64,000 bases of DNA from CAYMTR01 sp964393405 (GTDB taxonomy: Bacteria; Bacteroidota; Bacteroidia; Bacteroidales; Prolixibacteraceae), in assembly GCA_964393405.1 (NCBI GenBank), contig CAYMTR010000012.1, positions 1 to 64,000 of the forward strand, in the 5' to 3' direction. The stretch's first letter is position 1. Each line of letters starts with the position of its first letter. The position numbers and the translations under genes are program-made. Shown here piece by piece: positions 26,405 through 35,241 of the stretch. The notes beneath the pieces are model-generated. The model saw only the letters and a list, made by a program, of their open reading frames with translations, had not been told where the DNA came from and searched no databases.

Positions 26405-27673
26405 TTATTCAATTTTATATTCTTTAATCTTTCGGTATAAAGTTCTTTCAGAAATACCCAGTTCGGTGGCAGCTTGCTTCCTCTTACCGTTATACTTACT
26501 TAATGCTTTTATTATCAACTCTTTTTCTTTCTCTTCCAGCGACAGCGATTCTTCAACAAATTCTTCAGTATCTTCAATAAAATCGCTGTGAGGAATTACT
26601 ACTGCTACAGGGGCTGACTGGCTTACCTGTTGTGGTTTGTATCCTTTTTCTGGAGTTAGCTCATACTCAAGATCACCATCAGGGTATAATTTTCTAAAAA
26701 TCCTGGCATTATCATTCCTAATCTGCAAATCCTGATCTTCTTTCTGCATAAGATCAAAAACCAACTTCTTCAAATCTGTCATATCTTTTTTCATGTCAAA
26801 AAGAACCTGATAAAGTATCTCCCTTTCCGAAGAAAAAGTTTTTTCTTCTCCCTTATTATAAAGTGCCGGCAATTGATGATCATGAAAATGAGGAAGATAT
26901 CCCCTCAATATAATACCCGAAATATTCCTATCTTGCTCTATTACTGAAATTTGCTCTGTGACATTTTTAAGCTGCCTGACGTTACCAGGCCATGGAAACG
27001 ACATTAAAACCTGACGCGCTTCATCATCAAGCCTGATTGAAGGCATACGATAACGCTCTGCAAAATCGTTCGCAAATTTCCTGAATAACAGAGGTATATC
27101 TTCTTTTCTGTCTCTCATCGGGGGAATATACAAAGGAACTGTGTTCAATCTGTAATAAAGATCCTCCCTGAATTTATTTTCAGATATAGCGCGTGATATA
27201 TCAAGATTTGTTGCTGCAACTACCCTTACATTGGTTTTAATAACTTCTGATGAACCAACCTTAATGAACTCTCCTGCCTCCAAAACCCTTAAAAGTCTTA
27301 CCTGAGTAGACAAAGGCAGCTCTCCTACCTCATCAAGAAAAATTGTCCCTCCATCGGCAACTTCAAAATAACCCTTCCTATCGGACAATGCTCCGGTAAA
27401 TGATCCTTTAACATGCCCAAAAAGCTCTGAATCAATAGTCCCTTCAGGTATTGCCCCACAGTTTACTGCTATATATTTACCATGCTTTCTTACAGAATAT
27501 TGATGAATTATTTGCGGAAACACCTCTTTCCCTACACCACTCTCACCTGTTATCAGTACAGACAAATCTGTTGGAGCAACCTGCACCGCTACCTCAATCG
27601 CACGGTTTAAACTTGGCGCATTCCCAATAATTCCAAATCTCTGTTTTATGTCCTGAATATCTATCATTCCCAT
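26405..27673 (-). CDS. Sigma-54-dependent Fis-family activator without receiver domain
   Basis: 422 residues. The AAA+ sigma-54 interaction domain spans about residues 10-250 with Walker A GESGVGKE and Walker B GTIFLDEVGEL. The sigma-54 contact loop reads GSFTGA in place of GAFTGA. An arginine-finger region (FREDLYYRLN) and a C-terminal Fis-type helix-turn-helix (KRKQAATELGISERTLYRKI) complete the protein. There is no N-terminal sensor, so activity may be set by expression or a partner. It heads the operon with lptE and secG; the same gene order occurs in other Bacteroidota. An alternative start is the ATG two codons downstream. Confidence 0.93.
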   Translation of the reverse strand: MGMIDIQDIKQRFGIIGNAPSLNRAIEVAVQVAPTDLSVLITGESGVGKEVFPQIIHQYSVRKHGKYIAVNCGAIPEGTIDSELFGHVKGSFTGALSDRKGYFEVADGGTIFLDEVGELPLSTQVRLLRVLEAGEFIKVGSSEVIKTNVRVVAATNLDISRAISENKFREDLYYRLNTVPLYIPPMRDRKEDIPLLFRKFANDFAERYRMPSIRLDDEARQVLMSFPWPGNVRQLKNVTEQISVIEQDRNISGIILRGYLPHFHDHQLPALYNKGEEKTFSSEREILYQVLFDMKKDMTDLKKLVFDLMQKEDQDLQIRNDNARIFRKLYPDGDLEYELTPEKGYKPQQVSQSAPVAVVIPHSDFIEDTEEFVEESLSLEEKEKELIIKALSKYNGKRKQAATELGISERTLYRKIKEYKIE

Positions 27674-27712
27674 ATAACTTTATCAAACATGAAATATTTT
27701 CCGATCGACTGA

Positions 27713-27744
27713 CAAATTTACAATTTTGAAGTTAAAAATTACAA
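27713..27744 (-). promoter_or_regulatory. Candidate promoter of the sigma-54 activator/lptE/secG operon
   Basis: On the minus strand TTG (27742-27744), a 21-nt spacer and TAAATTTG (27713-27720) fit the Bacteroidota promoter pattern. It ends about 40 nt before the activator start and overlaps the opposite candidate promoter of kdsB. Confidence 0.35.
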
Positions 27745-27753
27745 TTATGTTTT
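27725..27753 (+). promoter_or_regulatory. Candidate promoter of kdsB
   Basis: TTTG at 27725-27728, a 17-nt spacer and TATGTTTT at 27746-27753 (seven of eight to TAnnTTTG) lie 24 nt before the kdsB start. Overlap with the divergent promoter could allow co-regulation. Confidence 0.35.
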
Positions 27754-27777
27754 TCCTTATCTTTATAAAAAAATTTA

Positions 27778-28548
27778 ATGGTAATGGAGCCTTTAATAAT
27801 CATTCCGGCAAGATATGCTTCTACCCGTTTCCCGGGTAAACCCCTAGCAATAATAAATGGGAAAACCATGGTCCAACATGTTTGGGAGAAATGTATAGAA
27901 ACATCAAAATATGTAATTGTTGCTACCGACAATAAAAGAATTTTCAATACAGTAACCGACTTCGGCGGTTTATGCCTAATGACTTCACCTAATCACCCAA
28001 GCGGTACCGACAGATGTGCTGAAGCTGCAAAGATTATGGATGAAAAAATTTCTTTTGATATAGTTATTAATGTTCAGGGTGATGAGCCTTTTATTGAAAA
28101 AGAACAACTTATTCAGTTATTTGAATGCTTTAAATATCCTGATACTGATATTGCTACTTTAATTACTCAAATCAACGATTCTGAAACTTTATTTGATCCT
28201 AACAAAGTGAAAGTCGTTACTTCATTAAATGGTTTTGCAATGTATTTCAGCAGACAAGCAATCCCTTTTCAAAGAGACTGCCAAAGGGAAGAATGGCTGA
28301 AAAACTCATCCTACTTTTGTCATCTTGGAATCTACGCTTTTAAAAAGGAGGTTCTTTACAAAATTTCACAGCTCAAACAAACTCCATTAGAAAAAAACGA
28401 GAAACTTGAACAACTTAGATGGCTGGAAAATAACTTCAAAATAAAAACTGCTGTTACTTCACACTCAAACCTGGGAGTCGACACTCCGGATGACTTGAAG
28501 AACCTTTTAGACAAGATTAAACCAACGATAAAATTTGATCCTCACTAA
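27778..28548 (+). CDS. kdsB: 3-deoxy-manno-octulosonate cytidylyltransferase
   Basis: 256 residues. It activates Kdo as CMP-Kdo for the LPS inner core. The N-terminal nucleotide-binding signature PARYASTRFPGKPLA, the NVQGDEPFI metal-site motif and the CHLGIYAFKKEVL segment are diagnostic. C-terminal EKLEQLRWLENN and VDTPDDL are also conserved. The start could be the ATG at 27778 or the one at 27784. It is divergent from the lptE operon, so two LPS functions flank one promoter region. The glycogen branching gene starts 57 nt downstream. Confidence 0.97.
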   Translation: MVMEPLIIIPARYASTRFPGKPLAIINGKTMVQHVWEKCIETSKYVIVATDNKRIFNTVTDFGGLCLMTSPNHPSGTDRCAEAAKIMDEKISFDIVINVQGDEPFIEKEQLIQLFECFKYPDTDIATLITQINDSETLFDPNKVKVVTSLNGFAMYFSRQAIPFQRDCQREEWLKNSSYFCHLGIYAFKKEVLYKISQLKQTPLEKNEKLEQLRWLENNFKIKTAVTSHSNLGVDTPDDLKNLLDKIKPTIKFDPH

Positions 28549-28605
28549 CATAAAAGTACATCAAATTCAACTATATTTTATACTTTAGAAGAAAAGCATT
28601 TAGCA

Positions 28606-30618
28606 ATGAAAATACCGGGAATAATTCAGGAAGACAAATGGCTTGAGCCTTATACCCAAGCTTTTATCGACTGGATAAACTTGTCAGAATCAAAAGAAAA
28701 TGAACTGTGCGGCGGCAAATCACTTGCTGATTTTGCAACCGGACACCTTTACTTTGGCCTTCATCTTTACGATGGTAAATGGCACCTCCGTGAATGGGCA
28801 CCAAATGCTACTTCCATTTTTCTCATTGGCTCTTTTAACGAATGGACGGAAGATGAACACTATAGATTAAATCCAATAGGTTTGGGCAATTGGGAGCTAA
28901 TTTTAAAAGAAGAAGAACTTAACAACTTCGACCTTTATGCTCTATCTGTGCATTGGGATGGCGGCTCAGGAAAAAGAATTCCTGCTTGGGCACAAAGAGT
29001 TGTACAAGATCCACATACTCATATTTTTAATGCCCAAATCTGGCACCCAACTCAGAAATATAAATGGAAAATTAAAAAGTTTGTTCCTGTTAATGAAGCT
29101 CCTCTTATTTATGAAGCTCATATCGGCATGTCAGGCGAAGAGGAAAGAGTACATACTTTCAATGAATTCCGAACTGAAATACTCCCACGAGTTATTAAAA
29201 GCGGGTACAATACCATACAGTTCATGGCAATTCCTGAACATCCTTATTATGGAAGTTTCGGATACCATGTCTCTAGTTTTTTTGCTGCATCATCACGCTT
29301 CGGAACACCTGAAGAGCTTAAACAGCTTATAGATGAAGCTCACGAAAACAACATTGCCATAATAATGGATTTAATCCACTCCCACGCCGTTAAGAATGAG
29401 GTTGAAGGACTCGGAAAATATGATGGTACCAAATACCAATTTTTTCATGATGGAGCAAGAGGAGAACACCCCGCATGGGACTCATACTGCTTCAACTACG
29501 GCAAGAATGAAGTTTTGCACTTCCTTCTTTCAAACATTAAATACTGGCTTGAAGAATACAACTTTGACGGCTTTCGTTTCGATGGAGTAACAAGCATGTT
29601 GTACTTTGACCATGGTCTTGGAAAAGCATTTGGAGGCTACGGTGATTACTTCTCTCCTAACCTCGATTACGAAGCTGTCGTTTATTTCAAACTTGCAAAT
29701 AAACTTATCCATCAGGTAAAAGAAAAAGCCCTCTCAATCGCAGAAGATATGAGCGGACTCCCGGGTCTGGCTGCTCCGTTATCCAAAGGAGGTTTAGGAT
29801 TTGACATGAGACTTTCAATGGGCGTTCCTGATTACTGGATTAAAATGATCAAGGAAAAAAGTGATGAGCTTTGGGAAGTAGGCGATATATTTTATCAAAT
29901 GACTGCCCACCGGATGGATGAAAAGGTTGTCTGTTATGCAGAAAGCCACGATCAAGCCCTTGTAGGAGATAAAACTATTATTTTCAGGCTTATCGATAAA
30001 GAGATGTATTACAGCATGCGCAAAGATCAGCCAAATCTAGCTGTCGAACGTGGCATCGCTCTTCATAAAATGATAAGGCTCATCACTGCCAGCTGTGCAG
30101 GCGGAGCATATCTAAACTTCATGGGAAACGAATTTGGGCACCCTGAATGGATTGACTTCCCAAGGGAAGGTAATGACTGGTCGTATCAACATGCGCGCCG
30201 TATTTGGAGTATTTCTGATAATTACGAGCTAAGATATCACTGGCTAAAAGATTTTGATCGCGACATGATTGCTTTAATAAGAAAAAAGAACCTTCTTTCA
30301 ATACCTGAGATATGGAAAATATGGGAAAATAAAGCTGATCAGGTTTTAGCTTTCTCCAGAGGAGATCTTTTATTTGTGTTCAATTTCAACCCTTTCAATT
30401 CTTTCACTAACTATGGTATTGCCTACGAGCCCTCAAAATTCAAGATTGTGCTAAGCACTGATTCTTCTGCTTACGGGGGACAAAACAGAGTTGACGATCG
30501 AATGAATTATTATACTATACCCTCCGGGAAAAGCGACAGTCCACATTACCTAAGGTTGTACATTCCTGCCAGGACTGCAATAGTATTTGAAAAAGAAAAA
30601 ATAAAGAAGATTAAATAA
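28606..30618 (+). CDS. glgB: 1,4-alpha-glucan branching enzyme, eukaryotic-type
   Basis: 670 residues. It cuts alpha-1,4 glucan chains and re-attaches them by alpha-1,6 links. An N-terminal CBM48 module (LREWAPNATSIFLIGSFNEW, about 64-85) precedes the GH13 barrel. The nucleophile Asp lies in FDGFRFDGVTSML, the acid/base Glu in IAEDMSG, and the third Asp in YAESHDQAL. The motif FDGVTSMLYFDHG and lack of a long N-terminal extension group it with eukaryotic GBE1-like enzymes. These are the usual form in Bacteroidota, hence the cautious use of glgB. It is separated from the other glucan genes (36.7-44.1 and 57.0 kb). Confidence 0.93.
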   Translation: MKIPGIIQEDKWLEPYTQAFIDWINLSESKENELCGGKSLADFATGHLYFGLHLYDGKWHLREWAPNATSIFLIGSFNEWTEDEHYRLNPIGLGNWELILKEEELNNFDLYALSVHWDGGSGKRIPAWAQRVVQDPHTHIFNAQIWHPTQKYKWKIKKFVPVNEAPLIYEAHIGMSGEEERVHTFNEFRTEILPRVIKSGYNTIQFMAIPEHPYYGSFGYHVSSFFAASSRFGTPEELKQLIDEAHENNIAIIMDLIHSHAVKNEVEGLGKYDGTKYQFFHDGARGEHPAWDSYCFNYGKNEVLHFLLSNIKYWLEEYNFDGFRFDGVTSMLYFDHGLGKAFGGYGDYFSPNLDYEAVVYFKLANKLIHQVKEKALSIAEDMSGLPGLAAPLSKGGLGFDMRLSMGVPDYWIKMIKEKSDELWEVGDIFYQMTAHRMDEKVVCYAESHDQALVGDKTIIFRLIDKEMYYSMRKDQPNLAVERGIALHKMIRLITASCAGGAYLNFMGNEFGHPEWIDFPREGNDWSYQHARRIWSISDNYELRYHWLKDFDRDMIALIRKKNLLSIPEIWKIWENKADQVLAFSRGDLLFVFNFNPFNSFTNYGIAYEPSKFKIVLSTDSSAYGGQNRVDDRMNYYTIPSGKSDSPHYLRLYIPARTAIVFEKEKIKKIK

Positions 30619-30622
30619 TAAA

Positions 30623-30653
30623 AAAGGGCAACCTTAAAAAAAGATTGCCCTTT
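30623..30653. terminator. Bidirectional terminator between glgB and the ExbD operon
   Basis: A 9-bp stem (AAAGGGCAA / TTGCCCTTT), extended by CTT/AAG in the loop, sits between the convergent stops. The minus strand continues into T-rich sequence (30612-30625), so it acts best for the leftward operon. Confidence 0.85.
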
Positions 30654-30672
30654 GAAATATTGTAAAAAGGTC

Positions 30673-31143
30673 TTATTTCCTTTCAACTTTACGTGACGAA
30701 TAATTAATGTGCAATGCTGCAGCTTTTCTAAGCTCTTGCTTAATATCTGTAACAATACCCATCTTTGTAAACTCATCAACTTTTAGAGAAGTAATCATTT
30801 GTGGAATTTCTGACTCATCTCTGGCTTGTCTTTCAGCCTCAATATAATCAGGAATATCAGAAACCTTAGCAAACTGATCATTTAACTGGATCTGTGGCTC
30901 TGTTCCATATAAATTCTGAAGCTGAGTAATAGGAGCTCCAACATATATATAACTCACCAAAGATTTTTTCTCCATTTTGTTAATTTCAGTAGCCTCAGGC
31001 AAATGAATTTTAACTTTAAGAGTATTCTGACGCATTGATGTTGTTGTCATAAAAAAGAATAACAACATAAACACGATATCGGGCAATGATGATGTCGAAA
31101 TTGCCGGCAATTCTTTACCGCTATCTTTTCTGAACTTTGACAT
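30673..31143 (-). CDS. Biopolymer transport protein ExbD/TolR, second copy
   Basis: 156 residues. One N-terminal transmembrane helix follows a short cytosolic stretch; the proton-relaying Asp lies in STSSLPDIVFMLLFFFM (about residue 22). A periplasmic domain follows. ExbD works with ExbB to power TonB-dependent receptors by proton motive force. Two ExbD genes in tandem after exbB are typical in Bacteroidota and the two are not interchangeable in known cases. It is the last gene of the operon, one base after the first exbD, and ends at the terminator at 30623. Confidence 0.93.
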   Translation of the reverse strand: MSKFRKDSGKELPAISTSSLPDIVFMLLFFFMTTTSMRQNTLKVKIHLPEATEINKMEKKSLVSYIYVGAPITQLQNLYGTEPQIQLNDQFAKVSDIPDYIEAERQARDESEIPQMITSLKVDEFTKMGIVTDIKQELRKAAALHINYSSRKVERK

Positions 31144-31144
31144 A

Positions 31145-31732
31145 TTATTTCCCTCCTCCTATCTTTTTAGGTTCTGCCTCTGAAATCTTCTGAGGATAAA
31201 TATCCTGAATGATTTTTTGGTTATCCTCGTTAAGACTCGCATATGACTTTCCAAATTTCTCTGTAGCAATTTCCTCACGCAACTCGTTGATAGCAGCCAC
31301 AAGTTCATTTTGAACCTTAATGTAAGTACCGTACATGGTACCAACATCATTTCGCAATGAAATTACAGCGCTTTTACTTATCACATCAAAGTCACCTATT
31401 ACATCAAAATTTCTAACCTCTTTCTCAGGAAGATTGCTTGCATTCATAGGGTTAGTCAAAAACAATTTTGCTTTTTCCTTTAAATCTTCAACCCTACAAA
31501 TTTCACCTTCAACCATGAGACGGTTTTCACGGTCAACCAAAACAACGAAAATATTTCGCTCCTTGACTGGCGGTGCATTTTCATCAATCTGTGATGGATC
31601 CACCCATTGAGGTAATCTTCTTTCAAGACCTTTATCCTGGTCCATTGTAGTAGTTACAAGAAAGAAAATTAACAGCATGAATGCTATATCCGCCAAAGAT
31701 GACGATGGTATTTCGGGCATTTTTCTAGCCAT
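31145..31732 (-). CDS. Biopolymer transport protein ExbD/TolR, first copy
   Basis: 195 residues. The proton-relaying Asp is in SSSLADIAFMLLIFFLVTT (about residue 15). The periplasmic part is longer than in the downstream copy and contains an acidic and Lys-rich C-terminal helix ending in GGGK. It should join the ExbB channel and TonB at the inner membrane. It lies 25 nt after the 4-TM gene and 1 nt before the second exbD. Confidence 0.93.
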   Translation of the reverse strand: MARKMPEIPSSSLADIAFMLLIFFLVTTTMDQDKGLERRLPQWVDPSQIDENAPPVKERNIFVVLVDRENRLMVEGEICRVEDLKEKAKLFLTNPMNASNLPEKEVRNFDVIGDFDVISKSAVISLRNDVGTMYGTYIKVQNELVAAINELREEIATEKFGKSYASLNEDNQKIIQDIYPQKISEAEPKKIGGGK

Positions 31733-31757
31733 AATTTATACTTTTATGATGCGAACA

Positions 31758-32225
31758 TCAAGAACGTTTAAAAACATTTGCCAAACTAAATGCAACTATT
31801 GAAAGAGCAGCTCCTGCAAATAAAATATAAGTTGTAATTAATCCTGTTCCAATCCATTTAGATATAGAAGGAGTCAAACTTCCATCTGCAACAAACTTCT
31901 CAACCCCGAAAAATTTAGGTATTTCACTCGTTGCTAAAAGATACGATACAACAATTACAACAGCAAAAGCAACAAAAATAAATAAAGTATTTAATGCTTG
32001 TTTTTTATTAGAAAACATATGTCTTGCAGCAAAAAACAACGCTACAACTGCTCCAATTGCAATAAGTATTTCTGTCCAATAGATACTCAGAGTAATCAGG
32101 TTTTCTGCCCTGGCTCCGGGGTTTTTCTGGTTTTCAATTGATGTTAGCAATAAAACAAACAATATGATTGAAAGACCAATTAATACCCAGAGTACAATCC
32201 TGGCTATTTTTGAACTTTTATCCAT
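31758..32225 (-). CDS. Four-TM membrane protein of the ExbB-ExbD operon
   Basis: 155 residues. Four hydrophobic helices lie at roughly 8-28, 48-66, 78-98 and 128-150. The family is uncharacterised but is recurrently found between exbB and exbD in Bacteroidota. It may be an accessory subunit of the TonB motor; this rests on location only. It starts 9 nt after the exbB stop. Confidence 0.78.
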   Translation of the reverse strand: MDKSSKIARIVLWVLIGLSIILFVLLLTSIENQKNPGARAENLITLSIYWTEILIAIGAVVALFFAARHMFSNKKQALNTLFIFVAFAVVIVVSYLLATSEIPKFFGVEKFVADGSLTPSISKWIGTGLITTYILFAGAALSIVAFSLANVFKRS

Positions 32226-32234
32226 AATTTCAAA

Positions 32235-33050
32235 TTATTTTTTAAGATTATACTTAACAATCATGTCAAGTAAAGTAATTGAAGATTCTTCCATGTCACC
32301 ATTAATACTATCTACTTTTGATAAACAGTAGTTATAGAAAACCTGAAGTATCATTGCAACAAGCAAACCGAATACAGTTGTGATCAAAGCAACCTTGATA
32401 CCGGCAGCAACAAGAGTCGGGCTGATATCACCTGCAACTTCGATAGCATCGAAAGCCTGAATCATACCGATAACTGTTCCCAAGAACCCGAGCATAGGGC
32501 CTAATGCGATGAAAAGACCTACCCAGCTTAAATTCTTTTCCAGTAATCCAGCCTGAACACTTCCGTATGAAATAATTGATTTTTCAATTACTTCAACACC
32601 TTCTGCATGGCGGTCAAGACCTTGATAGAAAATACTTGCAACAGGTCCCCTTGTGTTACGGCAAACATCTTTTGCTGCTTCAAAACCACCTTTTTCTAAG
32701 GCTGCTTCTACATCAACCAACAATTTTTTAGTGTTTGTTGTAGCAAGGTTTAAGTAAATAACTCTTTCAATTGAAAGGGCCAAACCAAGGATAAGACAGA
32801 TAAGTACGGCTGTCATAAATCCTGGACCTCCTTCAATGAATTTTTGTTTCAAAGCACTGTGAATCGACTGACCTTCTTCAGCTGCCATTGCCTGATCTTC
32901 AATTTCATCAGCTGCAACATCAGCTGCAGGTTCAGCAGCAGGTGCTACTTGTTCTGTTGCCGGAGCTTCAGTATCCTGAGCTTTAACAATAACCGATGAT
33001 CCTAAGACGAACACCGAAAGAACAGCTATTAATGCAAATAATTTTTTCAT
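32235..33050 (-). CDS. exbB: MotA/TolQ/ExbB proton channel protein
   Basis: 271 residues. A signal-peptide-like N terminus (MKKLFALIAVLSVFVLG) is followed by an Ala/Pro/Glu-rich periplasmic linker (about 25-60). Three transmembrane helices of the MotA/TolQ/ExbB fold then follow. The conserved pore segments are VGLFIALGPMLGFLGTVIGMI and GIKVALITTVFGLLVAM. It drives proton flow coupled to TonB. The gene heads the operon exbB, 4-TM, exbD, exbD and would energise receptors such as the riboswitch-controlled one at 9.4 kb. Confidence 0.94.
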   Translation of the reverse strand: MKKLFALIAVLSVFVLGSSVIVKAQDTEAPATEQVAPAAEPAADVAADEIEDQAMAAEEGQSIHSALKQKFIEGGPGFMTAVLICLILGLALSIERVIYLNLATTNTKKLLVDVEAALEKGGFEAAKDVCRNTRGPVASIFYQGLDRHAEGVEVIEKSIISYGSVQAGLLEKNLSWVGLFIALGPMLGFLGTVIGMIQAFDAIEVAGDISPTLVAAGIKVALITTVFGLLVAMILQVFYNYCLSKVDSINGDMEESSITLLDMIVKYNLKK

Positions 33051-33376
33051 GATTCTTTTTAAAATTTATTCAACAATTATTCTTACTATTTCTTTATTTA
33101 AATTTTCTCTTTTTATTCATTCATGCGGAGAGAGGGGGATTCGAACCCCCGGTTCCGTTTCGCAGAACACACGCTTTCCAGGCGTGCCAGATAAGCCACT
33201 CCTGCACCTCTCCAAAATACTCATACAACTAAAATGCAAGAGCTTACCTTATTATTCTTAGAACTTATGTGTATATGACAATACCCAACTATTTTCAAAC
33301 CTATAATCTATACACACCTTTCCCAACAAAATTTTGAGGGACGAAAATTACAAAAAAAAAAATAGAATCAACAAAT
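33051..33376. other. Intergenic region holding only tRNA-Ser
   Basis: Between exbB and the asparaginase gene only the tRNA is supported. A small open frame across it (33049-33261) is an artefact of the tRNA sequence. The remaining AT-rich flanks show no clear stem or promoter. Confidence 0.6.
33126..33213 (-). tRNA. tRNA-Ser (anticodon GGA)
   Basis: Read on the minus strand the acceptor GGAGAGG pairs with TCTCTCC. The anticodon stem CACGC/GCGTG encloses the loop CTGGAAA (anticodon GGA, reading UCC/UCU). A long variable arm (GTTCTGCGAAACGGAAC) marks a class II tRNA, and the T arm is GGGGG TTCGAAT CCCCC. The discriminator is G at 33126, and a full CCA end is not encoded. Length 88 nt. Confidence 0.97.
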
Positions 33377-34399
33377 CTATACAGTTATTTCTCCCCTCAT
33401 ATTCATATTTAGGTATTTCCTCATCTCTCCCATGCTATATCTCTGTCCTAAAAGGAACATCAATTTAGTAACTGCAGCTTCTGTTGTCATGTCGTAACCA
33501 CTTATAACTCCCGAATTTAGTAAATTTATGCTGGTCTCGTATAAACCCATAGAAACTTTTCCTCCAGAACACTGACTTACGTTCAATACAACTATCCCTT
33601 CGTCAACAGCTTTTTTTATGCTCTTGTGCAACCATGGAAAAATCGGTACATTCCCGCTCCCAAACGATTCAAGAACTATACCTCGCAATCCTTTGATAGA
33701 AACAATGGCTTCTACAATTGAACGGTTTATTCCTGGAAATATTTTTAATATCATTACATGTGTATCAAGCTGATCATGTATTTTGAGCTCGTCGGAATCT
33801 GAAGTCATGATAAACTCTTCAAAGTATTTTATATCAACTCCAACCTTTGCAAGCGGAGGATAATTCTTTGAATCAAAGGCTCTGAACTGCTCAGAGTCTA
33901 TTTTTGAAGTTCGGTTGCCTCTGTATAGTAACGAATCAAAATATATACATACCTCAGGAACAAGCGCTTTGCCATTTCTCTTGGCAGCAGCAATTTCAAC
34001 TGCCGTTAAAAGGTTTTCCTTCCCGTCAGTCCTTAACATTCCAATGGGTAATTGCGATCCTGTAAAAACAACAGGTTTATTTAAGTTTTCAAGAATGAAA
34101 CTTAAGGCAGAAGCTGTATACGACATGGTATCAGTACCATGCAAAACCACGAACCCGTCAAACCTTTCGTAATTGTCGTAAATTATAACAGCAATCTTGT
34201 TCCATAGATCAGGTGTAATATTTGAAGAATCGAGAACAGGATCGAAAGAAATTGAAGAAATTTCGTAGCCAAATTTTAACAACTGCGGTATTTCATCTGA
34301 TAACTGTTCAAAATTAACAGGCGACAGACTTCCGTCTCCGGGTCTTTGAACCATGCCAATTGTGCCACCTGTGTAAATTATTAAAATCGAAGGCCTCAT
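33377..34399 (-). CDS. ansA: Type I L-asparaginase
   Basis: About 340 residues. It hydrolyses asparagine to aspartate and ammonia. The N-terminal nucleophile motif is IYTGGTIGM and the second catalytic motif is VLHGTDTMSYTASAL (Thr-Asp-Lys centre). There is no signal peptide, so it is the cytoplasmic type I enzyme. The ATG at 34399 gives MRPSILIIYTGG; a TTG at 34417 would add six residues and is less likely. It follows tatD by about 78 nt in the same direction. Confidence 0.93.
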   Translation of the reverse strand: MRPSILIIYTGGTIGMVQRPGDGSLSPVNFEQLSDEIPQLLKFGYEISSISFDPVLDSSNITPDLWNKIAVIIYDNYERFDGFVVLHGTDTMSYTASALSFILENLNKPVVFTGSQLPIGMLRTDGKENLLTAVEIAAAKRNGKALVPEVCIYFDSLLYRGNRTSKIDSEQFRAFDSKNYPPLAKVGVDIKYFEEFIMTSDSDELKIHDQLDTHVMILKIFPGINRSIVEAIVSIKGLRGIVLESFGSGNVPIFPWLHKSIKKAVDEGIVVLNVSQCSGGKVSMGLYETSINLLNSGVISGYDMTTEAAVTKLMFLLGQRYSMGEMRKYLNMNMRGEITV

Positions 34400-34476
34400 T
34401 TGTAAGTTTTTAAACAAATTTAGATATTTTGTCCAAAGCCCTGCAATTTATTTTTCGTCCTATATAATTTTGCTGA

Positions 34477-35241
34477 TTAGATATCTTTAAATATATGAAG
34501 TGCTGAATAATCAGTTATAAGCTCAATTTCCTTTTCAGGTCGGGAATAAACCTCTGATACTTTTTTAAGAATAATCGACAGATAACTGCTTTCATTTCTT
34601 TTTCCCCTAAAAGGAACCGGCGCCAGATAAGGAGAATCTGTTTCAAGAACTATATCTTCAGGTTTTAAGTTAGCAATTAAGGCATCAACACCTGAGTTTT
34701 TAAATGTTACAGTTCCTCCAACTCCAATTTTAAAACCTAATTCCAATACTTCCCTTGCCTGATCAAGATTTCCGGAGAAACAATGAAATATGCCTTTCAT
34801 TCCGTTTACATATTCAAGCTTAAGGTTCTTCATAACAACTTCAAATGAATCTCTAACATGAATAACAACCGGCATATTTAGCTCTGCGGCTTTTTTAAGT
34901 TGCTGGCGGAAAACATACTCCTGTTCAGCAACAAAAGTTTTATCCCAGTACAAATCAATACCTATCTCCCCTATTCCGGCAAACTTCCTTTTCTGCAACC
35001 AGTAGTTAAAAACTTCAAGTTCTTCTTCGAAATCTTCGTTAACCGAAGTTGGATGTATACCTATCAGCGGGAAACAAAATTCAGGGTAGCCATCTGCAAC
35101 ATCAAGCATTGGCTTTATTGAAGAACTGTCGATATTTGGAGTAATTATTTTACTAACACCGGCTTTAAGAGCCCTGTTAATAACATCATCAAGTTCTCCC
35201 CTGAAATCTTCTGAATAAATATGTGAATGAGTATCAATCAA
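34477..35241 (-). CDS. TatD family metal-dependent hydrolase
   Basis: 254 residues. The TatD fold is shown by the N-terminal metal motif DTHSHIYSEDF, then GEIGIDLYWDK, PVVIHVRDS, FHCFSG and LETDSPYLAP. Members act as 3'-5' DNA/RNA exonucleases or deoxyribonucleases in the cytosol. The start must be the TTG at 35241, because an in-frame TAG lies four codons upstream and no ATG or GTG intervenes. Its linkage to asparaginase and exbB genes is recurrent in Bacteroidota. Confidence 0.93.
   Translation of the reverse strand: MIDTHSHIYSEDFRGELDDVINRALKAGVSKIITPNIDSSSIKPMLDVADGYPEFCFPLIGIHPTSVNEDFEEELEVFNYWLQKRKFAGIGEIGIDLYWDKTFVAEQEYVFRQQLKKAAELNMPVVIHVRDSFEVVMKNLKLEYVNGMKGIFHCFSGNLDQAREVLELGFKIGVGGTVTFKNSGVDALIANLKPEDIVLETDSPYLAPVPFRGKRNESSYLSIILKKVSEVYSRPEKEIELITDYSALHIFKDI

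Noticed and set aside
33049..33261. Small open frame over tRNA-Ser (CGERGIRTPGSVSQNTRFPG)
   Set aside because: This is the well-known artefact of translating a tRNA gene on the opposite strand.
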